Shown in pieces: positions 37,201 through 49,956 of a DNA stretch of 64,000 nucleotides (position 1 is its first letter; every line of letters starts with the position of its first letter). The notes beneath the pieces were generated by a model. The model had not been told where the DNA came from, searched no databases, and saw only the letters and a program-made list of their open reading frames with translations. A program made the translations under genes and the position numbers. The DNA is from Sclerodactyla briareus (lineage: Eukaryota > Echinodermata > Holothuroidea > Dendrochirotida > Sclerodactylidae): assembly GCA_026419785.1 (NCBI GenBank), contig JAODTK010005781.1, positions 372,001 to 436,000 of the forward strand, in the 5' to 3' direction.

Positions 37201-39240
37201 TTTCCCTGACAAAATATTGGAAGGGAAAATCAGGAAATCGAAAGCTTGAAAATGGGAAATGAAGAGGGGAGGGTAAAAAAAAATTGAATAGTCACAAAAC
37301 TGAGTGGCCCAAAATGGCACTGTGAGGGTGATGGGGTAACGAGGAAGCCTGCTTTCTTCTCTTTTTATTCCCCCACAGAGTTAGAGGTCACCTACCCCCC
37401 CCCCCTTTTTCCCGCTCATCACTTCCATGAGCCGAGAGAAGGTAGAAATGCCCAAATAACCTGCATGTCAGCACAATCCGTAGATTCTTCCTGCCTCTGG
37501 CAAGGAATAAAAAATATCAATTCCTTCGTAGGACTCATAACAGGGAGATATAGGTGCATTGGCTGAATAATTATGGTCGAGCAATAATAGGGGAAGGTGT
37601 ATGCACCACAGTGTGTAAACCGCAAGGTTCAGCTAGTTTCCATGCAGTCTCCACTGAACTGAATTGGTATTGTGCTTTGTATTAAGATTCATAGCCAAAT
37701 GGGGTCTATTAGAATTACAGTGTTGAATATCTGACCAGCAAAATTTACAGGAGCAGAAACCCCAGCTCGGAGCCTGTGGGCGAAAAAAAACCTTCACATG
37801 CTGAGCGTGTTGCAATGATAATTGAATGAATACTGCATAGTCAGTGACTCTAATCCGCTACATAGAACTGGCTGAGATTTGAAGAAGCACCGTTGTTTTC
37901 AATTTTGTATTCCGAGAGAAGTGGAACAGTATTATGCATCCCTGTCCACTTTCATTTAAATAGTGTATTATCATTTCTCAATGTATAATTACACGATAGT
38001 ATGTTTATGTGTTCGTTTGAATGTATGTGTGTGTGTGTTCGTCCGTTCGTTTGATTGTTTGTTTCTATTTATTCATGAAAACAACAGAATATACAGAGAA
38101 TAAACAAACAAACAAACAGTCAGACACATGAACAACTACAGATTGTTGCCCTAAACGAGGAAAGCCCTCGAAAGTCCAGAAAATTATTTCCAGAGGTGGT
38201 CCTCAGGAAAACAAAACTGAACAATACAAACAATATATACATGTAAACACCCTGCACTTGCAATAAAAAAATCAATAAACTGGATGACTTCATATACCAT
38301 CACCCGGACAACCATGAAGAGACATTGAATAAAATGTTTAAAAGCCTAAAAATGTACCTTTTCTCGCATGTTCGAATGGAGTTATAACTATCAGACAGCT
38401 GCAATTGTGCCGGTAAACTGTTCCAATCACAGTATGCATTTTTCTAGAATGTGTAGGCAGTTCATGTTTAACATCATGCACCCCTGAAGGTCATCTATGG
38501 ATCCCTAATACGAAACCTTGAACAGTTGAGATGAGAGTGAAATGGCTTTGAAGGTAGAATGGGGGGAGCTAAAGACCAGTCATAACTTTGTATCAATCGT
38601 TTAGCCTATTGGCGGCTTTTTTGGCGCACTCTTTGTTGACTCTGAGAAAATCAGACTGCGTGAATAGGTGAATTGAGGATTGGGACAATAACCCTATCAG
38701 CAGAACCCTATCAGGTAGAACATATCAAAAAAAAATTGAGAATTTCTTGTGCAATCTTTTTGAAAGACCATCAAACAACAGTCAAAGTGGGGTTGTATCA
38801 AGCTCTGGCACCGACGCTTAAAAAATTGATATTTAGGATGTTTTCGATACCTCCTGAAGGATTCCAGTTTGCTATTAGTTTAATAGAACTGGCATTAGAT
38901 TATTAGAAGGGAGATCTCTGGTCAAACAGTTATGAAGTTCAAGTTGTTGAATTTTGCGTTCATTTTGCACACCGACCAAGCAGTACATATCATACATGAC
39001 ATCATGCAAACGGTAATTGCAGGAGACAAGAATCCACAGATGCATAATCTTACATATGAGGGCTTGTCAAATGCACCACATCGTTACTGCCCAGGGTCAA
39101 ATGCACAGACAGATTCAATTAATTATATCCCCGCAACACTGGAATGTCCGCGGGATATTATGGTTTTGGTGTGGAGCTGCCGGCCGCCGTCTCCTCGCGC
39201 CGGCGTCCCAGGCTCCGCCGCCAGATACGCTAGGCGTTAG
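37201..39240. other. no recognised gene
   Basis: Unassigned. A (GTTT)n/(AAAC)n inverted pair lies at about 38042-38118. A GC-rich block with many CpG (39175-39240) precedes the next repeat. Confidence 0.45.
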
Positions 39241-39740
39241 CGCAATAACTCTTTAATAAACGCTTTATCCGATTGATCTGAAACTTGGTACACATGTACT
39301 CCTCAGTGGAATCTCGGATGAGTCAAAAGTGGGTGCATACTATGCAATGGTGAGGATGCTAATTTGCATAAATTATGCGAAATTTCAGTTAGTCGGAGTC
39401 AAACAAAACTTGGTGGGTAGGGACTATAGATGATCCCAAAAAAATGGATGGGTCATTTTAAGTTCAGCGGAGGTCAAATTTGCATAATTTAGGCGATTTT
39501 CCAAACTTTGTCAGATTTAACGAAACTTGGTGGAAGGGGGCTACATTTGTTCCTGACAAAGTTAATGGTCATTTCAAGGTCATCGTGGGTCAATTCGCAT
39601 AATTTGTGTGAAGTTTTTGCAACTTCTATAGATTACAACAAAACTTGGTGGATGAAGGCTATCTTAGTTTCTGACCAAAATGGAGGTTTCCTAGGGGTGT
39701 CAGATACTCCTTCCAATGATTGCTCTAAAGCGGAGATATA
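39241..39740. repeat. degenerate tandem repeat, about 120 bp
   Basis: AAACTTGGT recurs at 39281, 39406, 39523 and 39641, with GCATAATTT.GGCGA and GGTCATTTCAAGGTCA-like words in between. The same words recur at 63100-63370. Confidence 0.7.
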
Positions 39741-39989
39741 CACAGGGGAGGTTTACCCCCCTACACATGTCTATTTAAACTTGACCATGTGCAGTCAACT
39801 TATGTGTGAGTGATATATAGTTGGCTGTGGCATTTACACACGTCCTGCACCATGAGAGTGCATCATTGCAACAGAGTCGTCGGACGTTCCAACAGCTGTC
39901 AGTAACAGCCTTAATATTCATCCCGTGTAAATTTCTCAACCACTGTCTCGGTAAACTCTGCCCGGGAACTCCGCTCCTCTGCTAAGGGA

Positions 39990-40245
39990 TATTAACTGTA
40001 CCAAATCCTTGTTTGAAGACATATGGAATGGATATCATTACACAGCAACTTAACCTGTGGAATCGACTACCAGACCAGATTAGAGGTTGTGAAAAACTTT
40101 CCACGTTCAAGACTAAGCTGAAGACTCATTACTCTATAGATCTTTCTTTTGCTTGATGTGCCCTTGTTAAGCTAGCGCCTAGAGCAGCAACTGTTTGCTG
40201 ATTTGGCGCTATATAAATCTATTTTATATTATTATCATTATTATT
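39990..40245 (+). mobile_element. LINE 3' end (L2/CR1-like), 5'-truncated
   Basis: A frame from about 40028 to TGA at 40156 encodes LWNRLPDQIRG, then STFKTKLKTH near its end. This is the conserved C-terminal tail of L2/CR1/Jockey-type LINE ORF2. After the stop comes a 3' part ending TTTGGCGCTATATAAATCTA and an ATT-rich microsatellite to about 40245. The tail motif is intact while the reverse transcriptase is absent, so this is a short 3' fragment of the kind left by incomplete reverse transcription. The GCGCTATA word and (ATT)n are shared with 5130-5396. Confidence 0.8.
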
Positions 40246-40479
40246 AAGTGTCTAAACACATGATGTGTTATTTCGATTTTGTGTATGATGCATCACTTTG
40301 AGGACCATGAAGTCTTACCAAAAGACCATGTTTCTAGTGCTTTACAGCATTACCCCTGCTTCTTGGAACAAGGTAGGCCCTCTGACAATGAATCCCTCTA
40401 TCCTCATCCTCACACAATTTCAAAACATTTTTCAGACATTTTCATTTTTTCATTTTTAGACAGTGAACTAAATAGAAAG

Positions 40480-40660
40480 GTGAGGGGAGGAGCAAGTTTA
40501 GACTAAGAACTGCTGCTGTAACATTGCTCACCCCTAGTTGCATGGGGGTTATGATTCCGACCTCGGCCCGAGCCCACCAGCTCTGAATGTCAAAGCAGGA
40601 TTAGAACTCTGACCTATCAGGTGGGAAGGCAACACTACCAACTATGCCAACCACTTGGTT
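40480..40660 (-). mobile_element. tRNA-derived SINE, diverged copy
   Basis: On the minus strand the head reads AAGTGGTTGGCATAGTTGGT and continues with CCTTCCCACC and GAGTTCTAATCC, a decayed tRNA D arm, anticodon loop and T arm. The body aligns with the SINE at 51923-52290 (GGGGTGAGCAATGTTAC against GGGGTAGGCAATTTGC). Confidence 0.65.
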
Positions 40661-42880
40661 ATAGAGAATACTATAATTACGATACGAGTGTGACAGAAAG
40701 GCATATCCACCATTGCGCCATATGCTCTATGACATCACAGAGAACTATGAGAACCTGATATGTAATATGAGGTCAATGAAACAAAGTGCAATACGGGAGC
40801 ATTCACTGTTAAGAAGCAAATAGCATTCATTAGACTTCATACCCATTCCCTCTCCCATGATGTCATTGGTTCGTTTAAGTTAAATAATTAACTCAACAAG
40901 TCACATGATAATCTCCAAATTCCGCTTCGGGGTTTCAACCTGTCTTTTTTTCCACCAGGGTCCACGTTAGAAGAAGATTTAATGTTGCGACAATAATTGT
41001 TAATGTGTTAATTGACAGCCCGTTTATAAGGTTAATATCATTATAAAGTATTGAACCGTAGCGAAATGCACTGAGATGAGAGTCTTATTGTGTGTCATGC
41101 AAATCATCAGCGTCATCTCCTCTGCCCAATTGCCTTTTCACGCAACATAGGGCTTCTCCTCCAACACTTCACTCACTCTAAAGGTCGTAAAATGCCTGGA
41201 GCAGTTGGAATCATTTGGATGGGATAGACGAGCTTTCCACACATCTACTCACTTATTGGGTCATCCTAAAGCCTTGACGCTGCACAGTGGAAAAAAAAAG
41301 CATATTGACACCAGCAGCAATACGCAAATAGCGGAGCAACCCTCTGCTTCATAAATTCTCACGTTTGGGGCTATTGATTTTGAAACTGGCGTGATCTACC
41401 ATTGGATTAGAGCGGATACAAAAAAAAAAAAACAAGGACTTGAGGCCGTATATCAGGTTGATAATCGCGCCTCCTAAAAATTGGTAAAACTTGATGATGA
41501 TGATGGTGCGAAACGTTCAAAATCACTATCAATTGTGATTCTAACTAACGGAAGAAGACATATTCTATAGTGCAGGGGTGGGGAATTACTACATTATATT
41601 GGCTAAGCTATAATTGTTCGAAATTATTATTCTCAGCCGTCTGCCTTCAGAAGACTACATTTTCTTTAAACCATCAAGATATTTTCCTAATTTTCATAGG
41701 TTGATTGTTTTTTGTCCCATTTGGTAATTCAAAACCTTAAAACCATAAAATAATAATCTCTTGAAATATTCTGTAATTAGGGTTTGCCAATTGTGTCTCT
41801 GCCCAAAATATATTCGAAGCAATGCACATGGGGCCGAATTATATAAGGAGATCATAATCAGTATTAATGTCTGTCGCTGTGCATTTGTACAATCCTCGGA
41901 GTTCCTATTGCCCAGGCAAATGCCAACGGTTGATCGGCGAATTGTTTTCAAATATTTTGTTGACACAACTTTTTTTTTTTTTTTTTTGTATCATTGCTCA
42001 GGTTAAGGTTTAACATTCGGCTCTGCCATTTGACCCAGTTGCAGCATCTTTCAAATTGTTGACTCCTCGGACCTTGTAACGCGTTGTTGCAAGTCTCTGA
42101 TACCGTTAGCCATATTGTGCGTTGATATTTCAGATAGGACCTACGGGTTATCTGCTTAGTAATGTTATGAACTCCTTCCTAGTTGCTTTCCTGAGAGTCC
42201 TGGGTACCTACAGAAAATGTACTCGCTGCTCAACAGGAGAAAAATCCCCAATACCAAGCATTTGAGATGATGTGATTTGATTCTGCCTGCCTCATCAAGA
42301 AACCATGGCCAATTGACGAGGATGAGCACAGTCAGTGACAATTAAGCAACTTCTATTTTAGACTCCTTGTGTTTAGATAGATAATATCGAGGCAGGGGTT
42401 TGTAAACAATCCCGACCTGCTCCCGGGAGAAAATAGCAATCAATTATTTCTTAGTAGGGGAACAGGTAATAACTCTGTGGCCCCTAACTGCATGTATGAC
42501 TAAACATTTGACAGATCCAAAACAATTTTAACGAAAATAATTAATTTTAAGAAATGCAGGGAACCAGTTGCAACATCAATTAATAATTACATCATATCTT
42601 TATTACAGATCTGCCTACAAAAATTGATGTTTCATTCAGGACATCATCACTGTTTTTATCTCATCGCGTCACGAAGGGCCGGATCAGATATCATAGTAAG
42701 GTTGCCATTTCACCTTATATTTGTGTGCTGGTTGGTTGCTATGGTAATCATAGTGATGATTAGGAACTAGCCAGTGAGGGGTAACACCGGGGTGGGTACC
42801 CAGGGTGCCGGGTGATCAGCAATAAGGTGCACTCGCAAAAGCGTTTGTGTGTTTTGTGGTGTGTGTGTGCGTTGCGTGTC
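40661..42880. other. no recognised feature
   Basis: Unassigned. A T run lies at 41970-41987. Confidence 0.45.
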
Positions 42881-44440
42881 CGTCAGATTTTTGATGGTTT
42901 TTCGCAAATATCTCACATTTTGGAAAGTAAAATTTTGGCACACACTTGATAGTCACAAAACAAATCTGTTTCAAAACAAATGCGAAAACTATAAAAAGTG
43001 GGGGAATTAGGAGGCAAAAGATAAATTTTGGGGCAAATTCTCATTTTTACAAGTTTTTCACTATTTTCAGATATTCCCTTATTCCAATGTCTGGATGATT
43101 TCAAACTTCGTAGCAATGTGTTGAAACGGCACAAATAACACTTTTGCCTGCAAACAGCCCAAAAATACCAAAAATGTCAATTTTTGGGAGGAAAATGATT
43201 TTTGCCAAATTTGAGAATTGCTGATGAAAATTGTTCAAGTTTTTGGTTATATTTAGAGATTGGAGGACTGATGATTCCAAATTTCAGAAGAAGGTACAGA
43301 GAGCTCATAACAAAAACAAGGGTTTACCAGCATTATGCTGTGAATTAAGTTGAATTGCCAGAATATAATAGGTTTGGGGAGGAAAAATGGTGTTTTCAGA
43401 AATTTGATTTTTTGTCATTTGCCAACTCGCGAAGGGGTAGCAAGTAGAAACAAAATGAATAGTTTCACATTTGCCAATGAGATCCTGAACTCAAGGATGC
43501 GTTTTTGGAGGTTGTTGGAATAGTTCTTATTCGAGTGGCCGAACTAAAAAGTCACCAGACAAATATATTTCCACAGAATAGCTGAAAATGTTTCACATTT
43601 GTGAATTCCACAGTGCGAAAACACATTTAAGGGCCATTTTTGCATATTTTCCCATATTTTAAAAATATTCAATGATGCAATGACTGAACATGGTCAGATT
43701 TTACACAACCTATTGTCACATGACACACATTTCTCCCAGGAATCCATGCGAAGGATCAACATTGTCAAATGTCAGGGGGGGAAAAAACATTCTGGGGTAA
43801 GATTTCATTTTTCAGACTATTTTATTAAAATATTGTGATTGCCAAATGCTGAAACATAGTAAAATTTCACACAAGCCTTAAATGTCAATGACACACAAAG
43901 AATTCATGACAAGCAGGTTAGCGTACTTGGGTTCGGGGATAGACACCCTTTTGGACAGTTTGGACCCCCAAAACTAGAAAATGTGTGCACCAAAAGGGTC
44001 AAAAAAGGTGGGAAAATTTACCCTTTTCCATAAAATGACAGTGCTCAGTCGATTTATGCGCTGAAATCTCATTATGGACCCACAATTTTTAGAGCCAGCG
44101 CATACCCTTTGATGCCAAAAAGTTCAACATTGTCAAAAGTCAGGAAGAAAACACTTCTGGGGAAATGGTTTCCTTCTCCGGCTATTCTATATCTCATTAG
44201 TGCAAGCCTAAACCTTGTCAAGTTGCACACAAGCCTACATATATAGTCACACAACAGATGTCTTCCCCCAAAATCACGCAGATATCATCAACATTATGAA
44301 GTTAGTGGGGAAAAACACATTTTAGAACAATTTTTCATGTTTCCAGTAATTTCCCCAGATATTTATATTGCAATGCCAAAACAAAAAATTTTCTCCCCAA
44401 TAGGCAAGAAACATAAAAGGTCACATTTGGGGGACAATTT
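42881..44440. repeat. very degenerate satellite-like region
   Basis: Words such as ACATTGTCAAATGTCAGG (43761), ACATTGTCAAAAGTCAGG (44127), TTTCACACAAGCCT and GACACACATTTCTCCCAGGA recur at uneven spacing. This suggests old units of roughly 165-200 bp, interrupted at about 43920-44110. Confidence 0.5.
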
Positions 44441-46228
44441 TATTCCTAATTTTCAAATGATTTTAGAAGTAGGGGAGAGTCGGGGGAAAAACATTAGGTA
44501 AGTTTCAAGTCTAGTAGTCATCAATTTTTACTAGGCCCAACTTACTCGTTGTGTGCATACTCGACACTTGTAAAGTGTTGTCCATACAGTCGGCCTAGTC
44601 AAACTGCATCAAAAGTACAAACTGGACAATTCCAAGAAAAAAAAAAATAGCCTTTTGTCGAGTGTGTCTGCATTCTCGATTCATCGCATGGATATGGGCC
44701 GACTAGATCGGTCTCAAGTAACTAGGCTTACATTCACGCTATGGTCTGACGTATCTCGATATAAACATATACCAACAATGGTGGTAAATGGTCTTTCCAC
44801 AGCCTTACGTTAATTTATCTAGCTATGTAATAGTACTGTGGTATACTGTACTGCTACCACTGAACTGGCACGGTGCATGCAGGTCACCAGTGGCAAGGCT
44901 AGGAACACTGACGTTAACTGCCTCTTTTCTAAGAGAGGTCGTGGACAAACTGGACCCACGGAATGTGTAAAAATAGGTTCAAAGTAGAAGATAAACATCC
45001 TTTTTCCACATTCATCGCTGCTGCCAATCTGATGATGAGCACAATGGACTAGTTGCCAAATGCGTGTCAAGAATTGTACAACAACACCCTATATGCGTTG
45101 ATGACCGTCTACAGCCACAGATGACAATCTGCGAAGACAAAATATATACGCACTCTACGCCAGCAGTGCAGACATCATTTACAATGTACACCATGGCAAA
45201 GTTTAAAGGCCAATGGTCATGTAACTTGTACCTTGTAGATTCCACCCCCAAAAAACTCCAATTGGAATAAAACTGAATGTAAATATGACTCGACTTTTTG
45301 TACTCATATTGATTGCATATGAAGCCAAACCTCTTACGGTCTACAAATTCAGTGATCGAGTGACCAAAAAGTCGCATAAGCTACTGCAAATTCGCCTGTG
45401 ACATCATGGGGGAAACCCAAGTGATATCAAGACACTGTGAAACATGTATACATTGGAGAACCCTGAACAAAACGAAACTATTGATGGTTTTGATAGAGGA
45501 ATCCCATCATACTTCACAAATATTAAGAATGATCTCATTCATTTTAGCAATACCTAGTCTATATTTTTGTTCTCAGGCGGGGGGGGGGGGGGGGGGGGGG
45601 GGGGGGATGCAAAAAACAGCATTTACTCGAGTCTGTGGGCTATGAAAGTTCCCCCAGTGTATCCTCAAGGGTCTCTTATGACTTCTAATCCATGGATGCC
45701 ATTCTCTCAAATATTGCAAGATACAAACAATACAGATGTGAGGGTGGCCTTAGGTAAATCCAGATGCTAGAACCTCCAAATTTAGAGTGTAGGCTTTTTC
45801 AACAGTATATTGAGAGAATCTGTACAAACCATTGCCTTCAACAAATGATGTAAACAAATGCAAACACAATCAATGACAAATTGGCCTAGTACAAAGCACT
45901 ATGATAAATTATCGTGTGAAATTCAGATCCAGGTTAATCAAACCGAGGGTTTCATAATCGTGGCATATCTTGGGAGCGCAGCAAGTCCCATTACCAATTA
46001 TCCCCCTGCAGGGGTACAGCCTGCTCCGTCAGAATGAAAGCAATAAAACCAAGCGTCCTCGATAGATGGGGCAGAGTGAAACTGGAGAACACGGTAGGAA
46101 GTCATCTGAGAGTTAAGGGGTAGTCTACAGTTAGCTAATATATCCAGATTGGGTCTATGGGGAAAGTTTCTCAAAACAATCTAACTTCCTTCATCCCGGC
46201 TCATCCTGGTTGTAGATATTTTTAGATA
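44441..46228. other. no recognised gene
   Basis: Unassigned apart from the G homopolymer. The overlapping minus frames at 44819-45377 lack splice or family support. Confidence 0.4.
45579..45606. repeat. G homopolymer, 28 bases
   Basis: The longest G run in the window, capable of forming G-quadruplexes. Its true length may be uncertain because such runs are hard to sequence. Confidence 0.9.
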
Positions 46229-46320
46229 GTTCGAATTCCTTCTGAAATATCAAACTCCCTCGCACAAATGCGATGTTCACCTTTCATACTGAACACCAAC
46301 AGATGGCATGCATATATGGC
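46229..46320. repeat. dispersed repeat, copy 1 of 2
   Basis: AATTCCTTCTGAAATATCAA and the following bases align with 48367-48450 (AATTCCACCTAAAATATCAA). Confidence 0.55.
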
Positions 46321-46490
46321 TCCTAGCTAAACGCATAGTTTATCACAACAAACATTTTCTTAACCTATGCAAGTTTTTGAAGTTATTTTACTGTAGCCTA
46401 CAATACATTTGTAGTTTTTCACTTTCACTCTTTTTTTAGTATAATGGCTCAGAAGTTCATAGAGACTAACTAGCATTTCCAGCCTTCAAC

Positions 46491-46607
46491 ATGGAGAGTT
46501 GGGTGAGTCTACCCATAGCTGCGATGAGATATGCAACTATGTGGATTGCCATCGTGTTACTGTTTTTATGTGCGATCATAGTTCCGTCGGGATTCACACT
46601 GCAATGA
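46491..46607 (+). CDS. putative 38-aa membrane micropeptide
   Basis: ATG in a favourable context (CAACATGG) opens 38 codons ending in TGA. The N-terminus MESWVSLPIAAMRYAT is mildly charged. It is followed by a hydrophobic segment at residues 17-31 (MWIAIVLLFLCAIIV) and a short tail PSGFTLQ. This is the layout of a single-pass micropeptide or of an uncleaved signal anchor. GTGAGT occurs at codons 5-6, so it could instead be a short first exon. No homolog is recognised and no transcription evidence is visible beyond a TATAAT-like word at 46440. Chance hydrophobic frames of this length are common. Confidence 0.25.
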   Translation: MESWVSLPIAAMRYATMWIAIVLLFLCAIIVPSGFTLQ

Positions 46608-49239
46608 TTGAGCTCTGACGATAGCTATCTGCAGATTAAGTTCATATCATTATGATTAGCATTTTCATTATTATTTATTATTATTTTTATATGCAATATA
46701 GTCTATACAAAATATTATCAGTAGGTATTATTTATCATCAGTGACATTATGCTCACATGTTCTCATCTTCAGTTTTGGTGGTGCCCGCCTCTCAGAGTGC
46801 ACCCCTCCAAAAAATGACCCCCAGGGGGCGCAGAGTGGTGTCATTCTCGTAATAGAACAGGAGGTTCTGGTAGAGACTGAACACCGCTGCTTCCACTTGA
46901 CGTTATCTGAGCTCTTCTTGCACAGGTTCCCCGAGATTGAGGGATCGTTCTCGCTCGTGTCCCTAGAAGGAGAAGCATGCCCTTGTCTAACGAGGTCCTT
47001 TCTGCAATCGTCCTACAGCGGTCTGCGAATCACCAGGAGGCTCCTTGAAGGACTTTCCCTCCCTGTCAATCAATGTCAACACTGCAAAAAAAACGCCTAT
47101 GTGCCTGCAAAGTGGAACTTTATTTGGAACAGTATCGTGAGGTCCGCATCCTAAGGTACGCGATGAATACATCTTGCGTATGCCCACATAGGAAAGGCCA
47201 TCCTCTTCCCACATATTCCAAAGTTGGTTTCCAGTTTGAAGAGTAGAAAGTTCCTTGAGGTTGTCTTTAATCTTCGGCTCGGCCTTTCAGTACACCTACA
47301 GGGAAGAAAACAGGATTATAAAACATATGGAAAACTAGCTTACTGGCGGAATGATAATGACACTTCCCAAGTTGGACAAACAACCATAATGAACGTTTGA
47401 TCGGGTACAATCGCTTCACTTTGAAGGGCAGCGAAAAAGAATAGCAAGACATTAGGAGCAGGCACTGACAAGCGAAAGGAGGGCCCCATTCACCAAGCTG
47501 ACTAGTACGGTCTGCAGGTGTGGCCATAGGAAATATTTTCGTTGCGCCTAACTATACAGAGCAGCCAAAACCCCCTTAAAAAGCAGCTGAGAAAATGGCA
47601 TTCCCAGTTGAAGCCTTGGCGGAATTCCATAAATGCAGATGGTGTATGCGGAAGAATACCCGAATGGCGAATTCATGCTGAGTACGAAACATGGACACGT
47701 GCCTAAATGAGGTGCATACAGTCGTCTGCACAGTGATGAGACAAGGTCCGTGATGCAGAAAAATCACCCAAATAAAACAGGAAAAACACGGAGTGGCAAG
47801 TTTACCATGTGTACGAAGATGCCTCTTTTTTTTTTTGTTATCACAGCAAAAGTCTTCGGATATCTAAGGGCCATATGGTCATGTGCCAGATTTGCACAGG
47901 TGGAAAGGAGACATAACAAAAAAACCCCCCCCTCCCCCCCCCCCCCCAAGTTCTAGCAGTGCTTGTGAGATAATTCAGTTCCACTCTTGAGGTATTTGAT
48001 TAGTCTATGACATCCACGGGTGGAACGGATGGTAGAGGCTGCTCATATACACAGTAGATGCTGCTATTTTGTTCGGCATATACAGAAGAACGAAAAGGTT
48101 CACTAGACGAAATGGAAATTATTATTAATATATTGTGAACGATTTTGTATGCTTTTATTCGGATCCCATCTATAGTTTGTTTGGTACAGGATTTTCAAAA
48201 GTATATGTTTTACATCGACTTTGTAATATAGGGGATCATGTGGTTCCTCCCGTGATGTCACGAGGCAAATTTTGCAATGGCTGATTGTGCCTTATCGGAA
48301 TGCTCGGAATTGGCTGAAATTCTTTCAGCCGACTCTCATGTCCCCTTTTACATTATTATACAGTTCCAATTCCACCTAAAATATCAACTCCCCTCACTAA
48401 ATTACGATTTTCACATTCATACCGCACACTATGATGCACATCTCCGGTATCCTAGCCTTATCAGTTTGACTTGACCCGGAATGTCCCCTTCTGCTCTCCT
48501 GGGTAGGAATCGGATGATCTATATCAATTTGATGTCAATTATACAGTCACTGTCATAATACCCTGAACCAGCCATTTTCTGGAGGGCATCGACTGCATCA
48601 TGGTAGGTATTTCTCAAATGCATTTAATCATTTGGGGTGGGGAAATGTTCCACAAGTCCTATTTGGGGGTGGGGGGAATGCCTGCCCTTCCCCCTTCCTC
48701 TGGTTTAGCCACTGGCCCCAGTATGAGCTTTTCTGGAAATGATTTCACCATGAAGTCACCCTGGCCACTGCTGCGAATAATACACAGATGTAGCAATGTT
48801 CAAATTCATTTACCAGTTACCGCGGACGGGATTACATCACACCTATTGCCTGTCCACAGAGCTGCAACAAAGAGAAGATCTAAAAGTAGTTTATATGCTC
48901 AGTACTGTAAAGGTATAACCACACAGTATGAGACATGTTCTGGCAATTATGTAATGGACAGTAGCTTCCATAGTGACTAGAGCAATAAACATGGAGTCTG
49001 CAGATTAAATGAAGTCCATAAAGTCCAAAGGTGAATATCTCAGGTAAATGTTAGGTGAGAAGAGCCTAATTTTGAGATTTGTTCGTCTCTCTGAAAAGTG
49101 AGTGGATGTCATCCCCCCCCCCTCATTTTCCCTGGAATACATGCATTGCTGATTAAAGCATAATTCAAAGCAGTTGATTGAACCCTGCATTGATACATGT
49201 TTGTCGACTTGTTCACTGGGGTAATGTCTATCGACCAGC
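46608..49239. other. no recognised gene; repeat pieces
   Basis: A frame at 46741-47154 is open for 137 codons without recognised motifs. 48367-48450 is the second copy of the repeat at 46229. The reverse complement ending at 48716 reads CAGTGGCTAAACCAGAGG, an orphan hAT-like right end. Long C runs lie at 47925-47947. Confidence 0.4.
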
Positions 49240-49617
49240 TCATTGTCCCCCCGTCTCATTAGACCCCCGTCTCATTAGACCCCCGTCTCATTGGTCCCCC
49301 GTCTCATTGGTCCCCCCATTCATTTTTCCGTCTCATTGGTCCCGTCTCATTGGTCCCCCCATTCATTATTCCATCTCATTGGTCCCCCGTCTCATTGGTC
49401 CCCCGTCTCATTGGTCCCCCCGTTCATTATTCCGTCTCATTGGTCCCCCGTCTCATTGGTCCCCCCGTTCATTATTCCATCTCATTGGTCCCCCGTCTCA
49501 TTGGTCCCCCGTCCATCATTCCGTCTCATTGGTCCCCCGTCTCATTGGTCCCCCGTCTCATTGGTCCCCCGTCTCATTGGACCCCCCCGTCTAATTTGTC
49601 CCTCGTCTCAATAGTCC
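49240..49617 (+). repeat. 16-bp CCAAT-box minisatellite, forward
   Basis: Units of GTCTCATTGGTCCCCC, some with an inserted ATTCATTATTCC, give 15 ATTGG (reverse CCAAT) boxes. Three 16-bp units equal 16 codons, so all three frames show the same repeating Ser-His-Trp-Pro peptide, a repeat artefact. Confidence 0.95.
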
Positions 49618-49956
49618 GTTGTGCGCATATACAATTGCTAAAGGGTGGTAATGGTGATAAATTGGCCTACTATGTATATAATTTCACACAAACTCCTCCA
49701 GTGAAAGGAAATAATTCATTACCAACTATCATTCATTCTCTAAAAAGAACCTTTTTTCAGAGCTAGATGAAGATTTTACAGTCTGGTTGACAAGATCACC
49801 TCGACTCCGGCATGAAATCCCGCCTTTGGATGTACTAGATATTTTAAATAATGTTAGTACATTTCTTGACGGTCAGTCTATTATTTAGGCATACAAGGTT
49901 GGAGGAGGGCACCCCCCCCTAGTTCGGGCAAATCAGTTGATCTATTCCCTGCATGT
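49618..49956. other. spacer between inverted arrays
   Basis: About 340 bp of ordinary sequence separating the two opposite minisatellites. No feature recognised. Confidence 0.6.

Noticed and set aside
46741-47154. 137-codon plus-strand frame, as a gene
   Set aside because: No recognised motif, no splice signals and an overlapping minus frame of similar quality. Left as unassigned.
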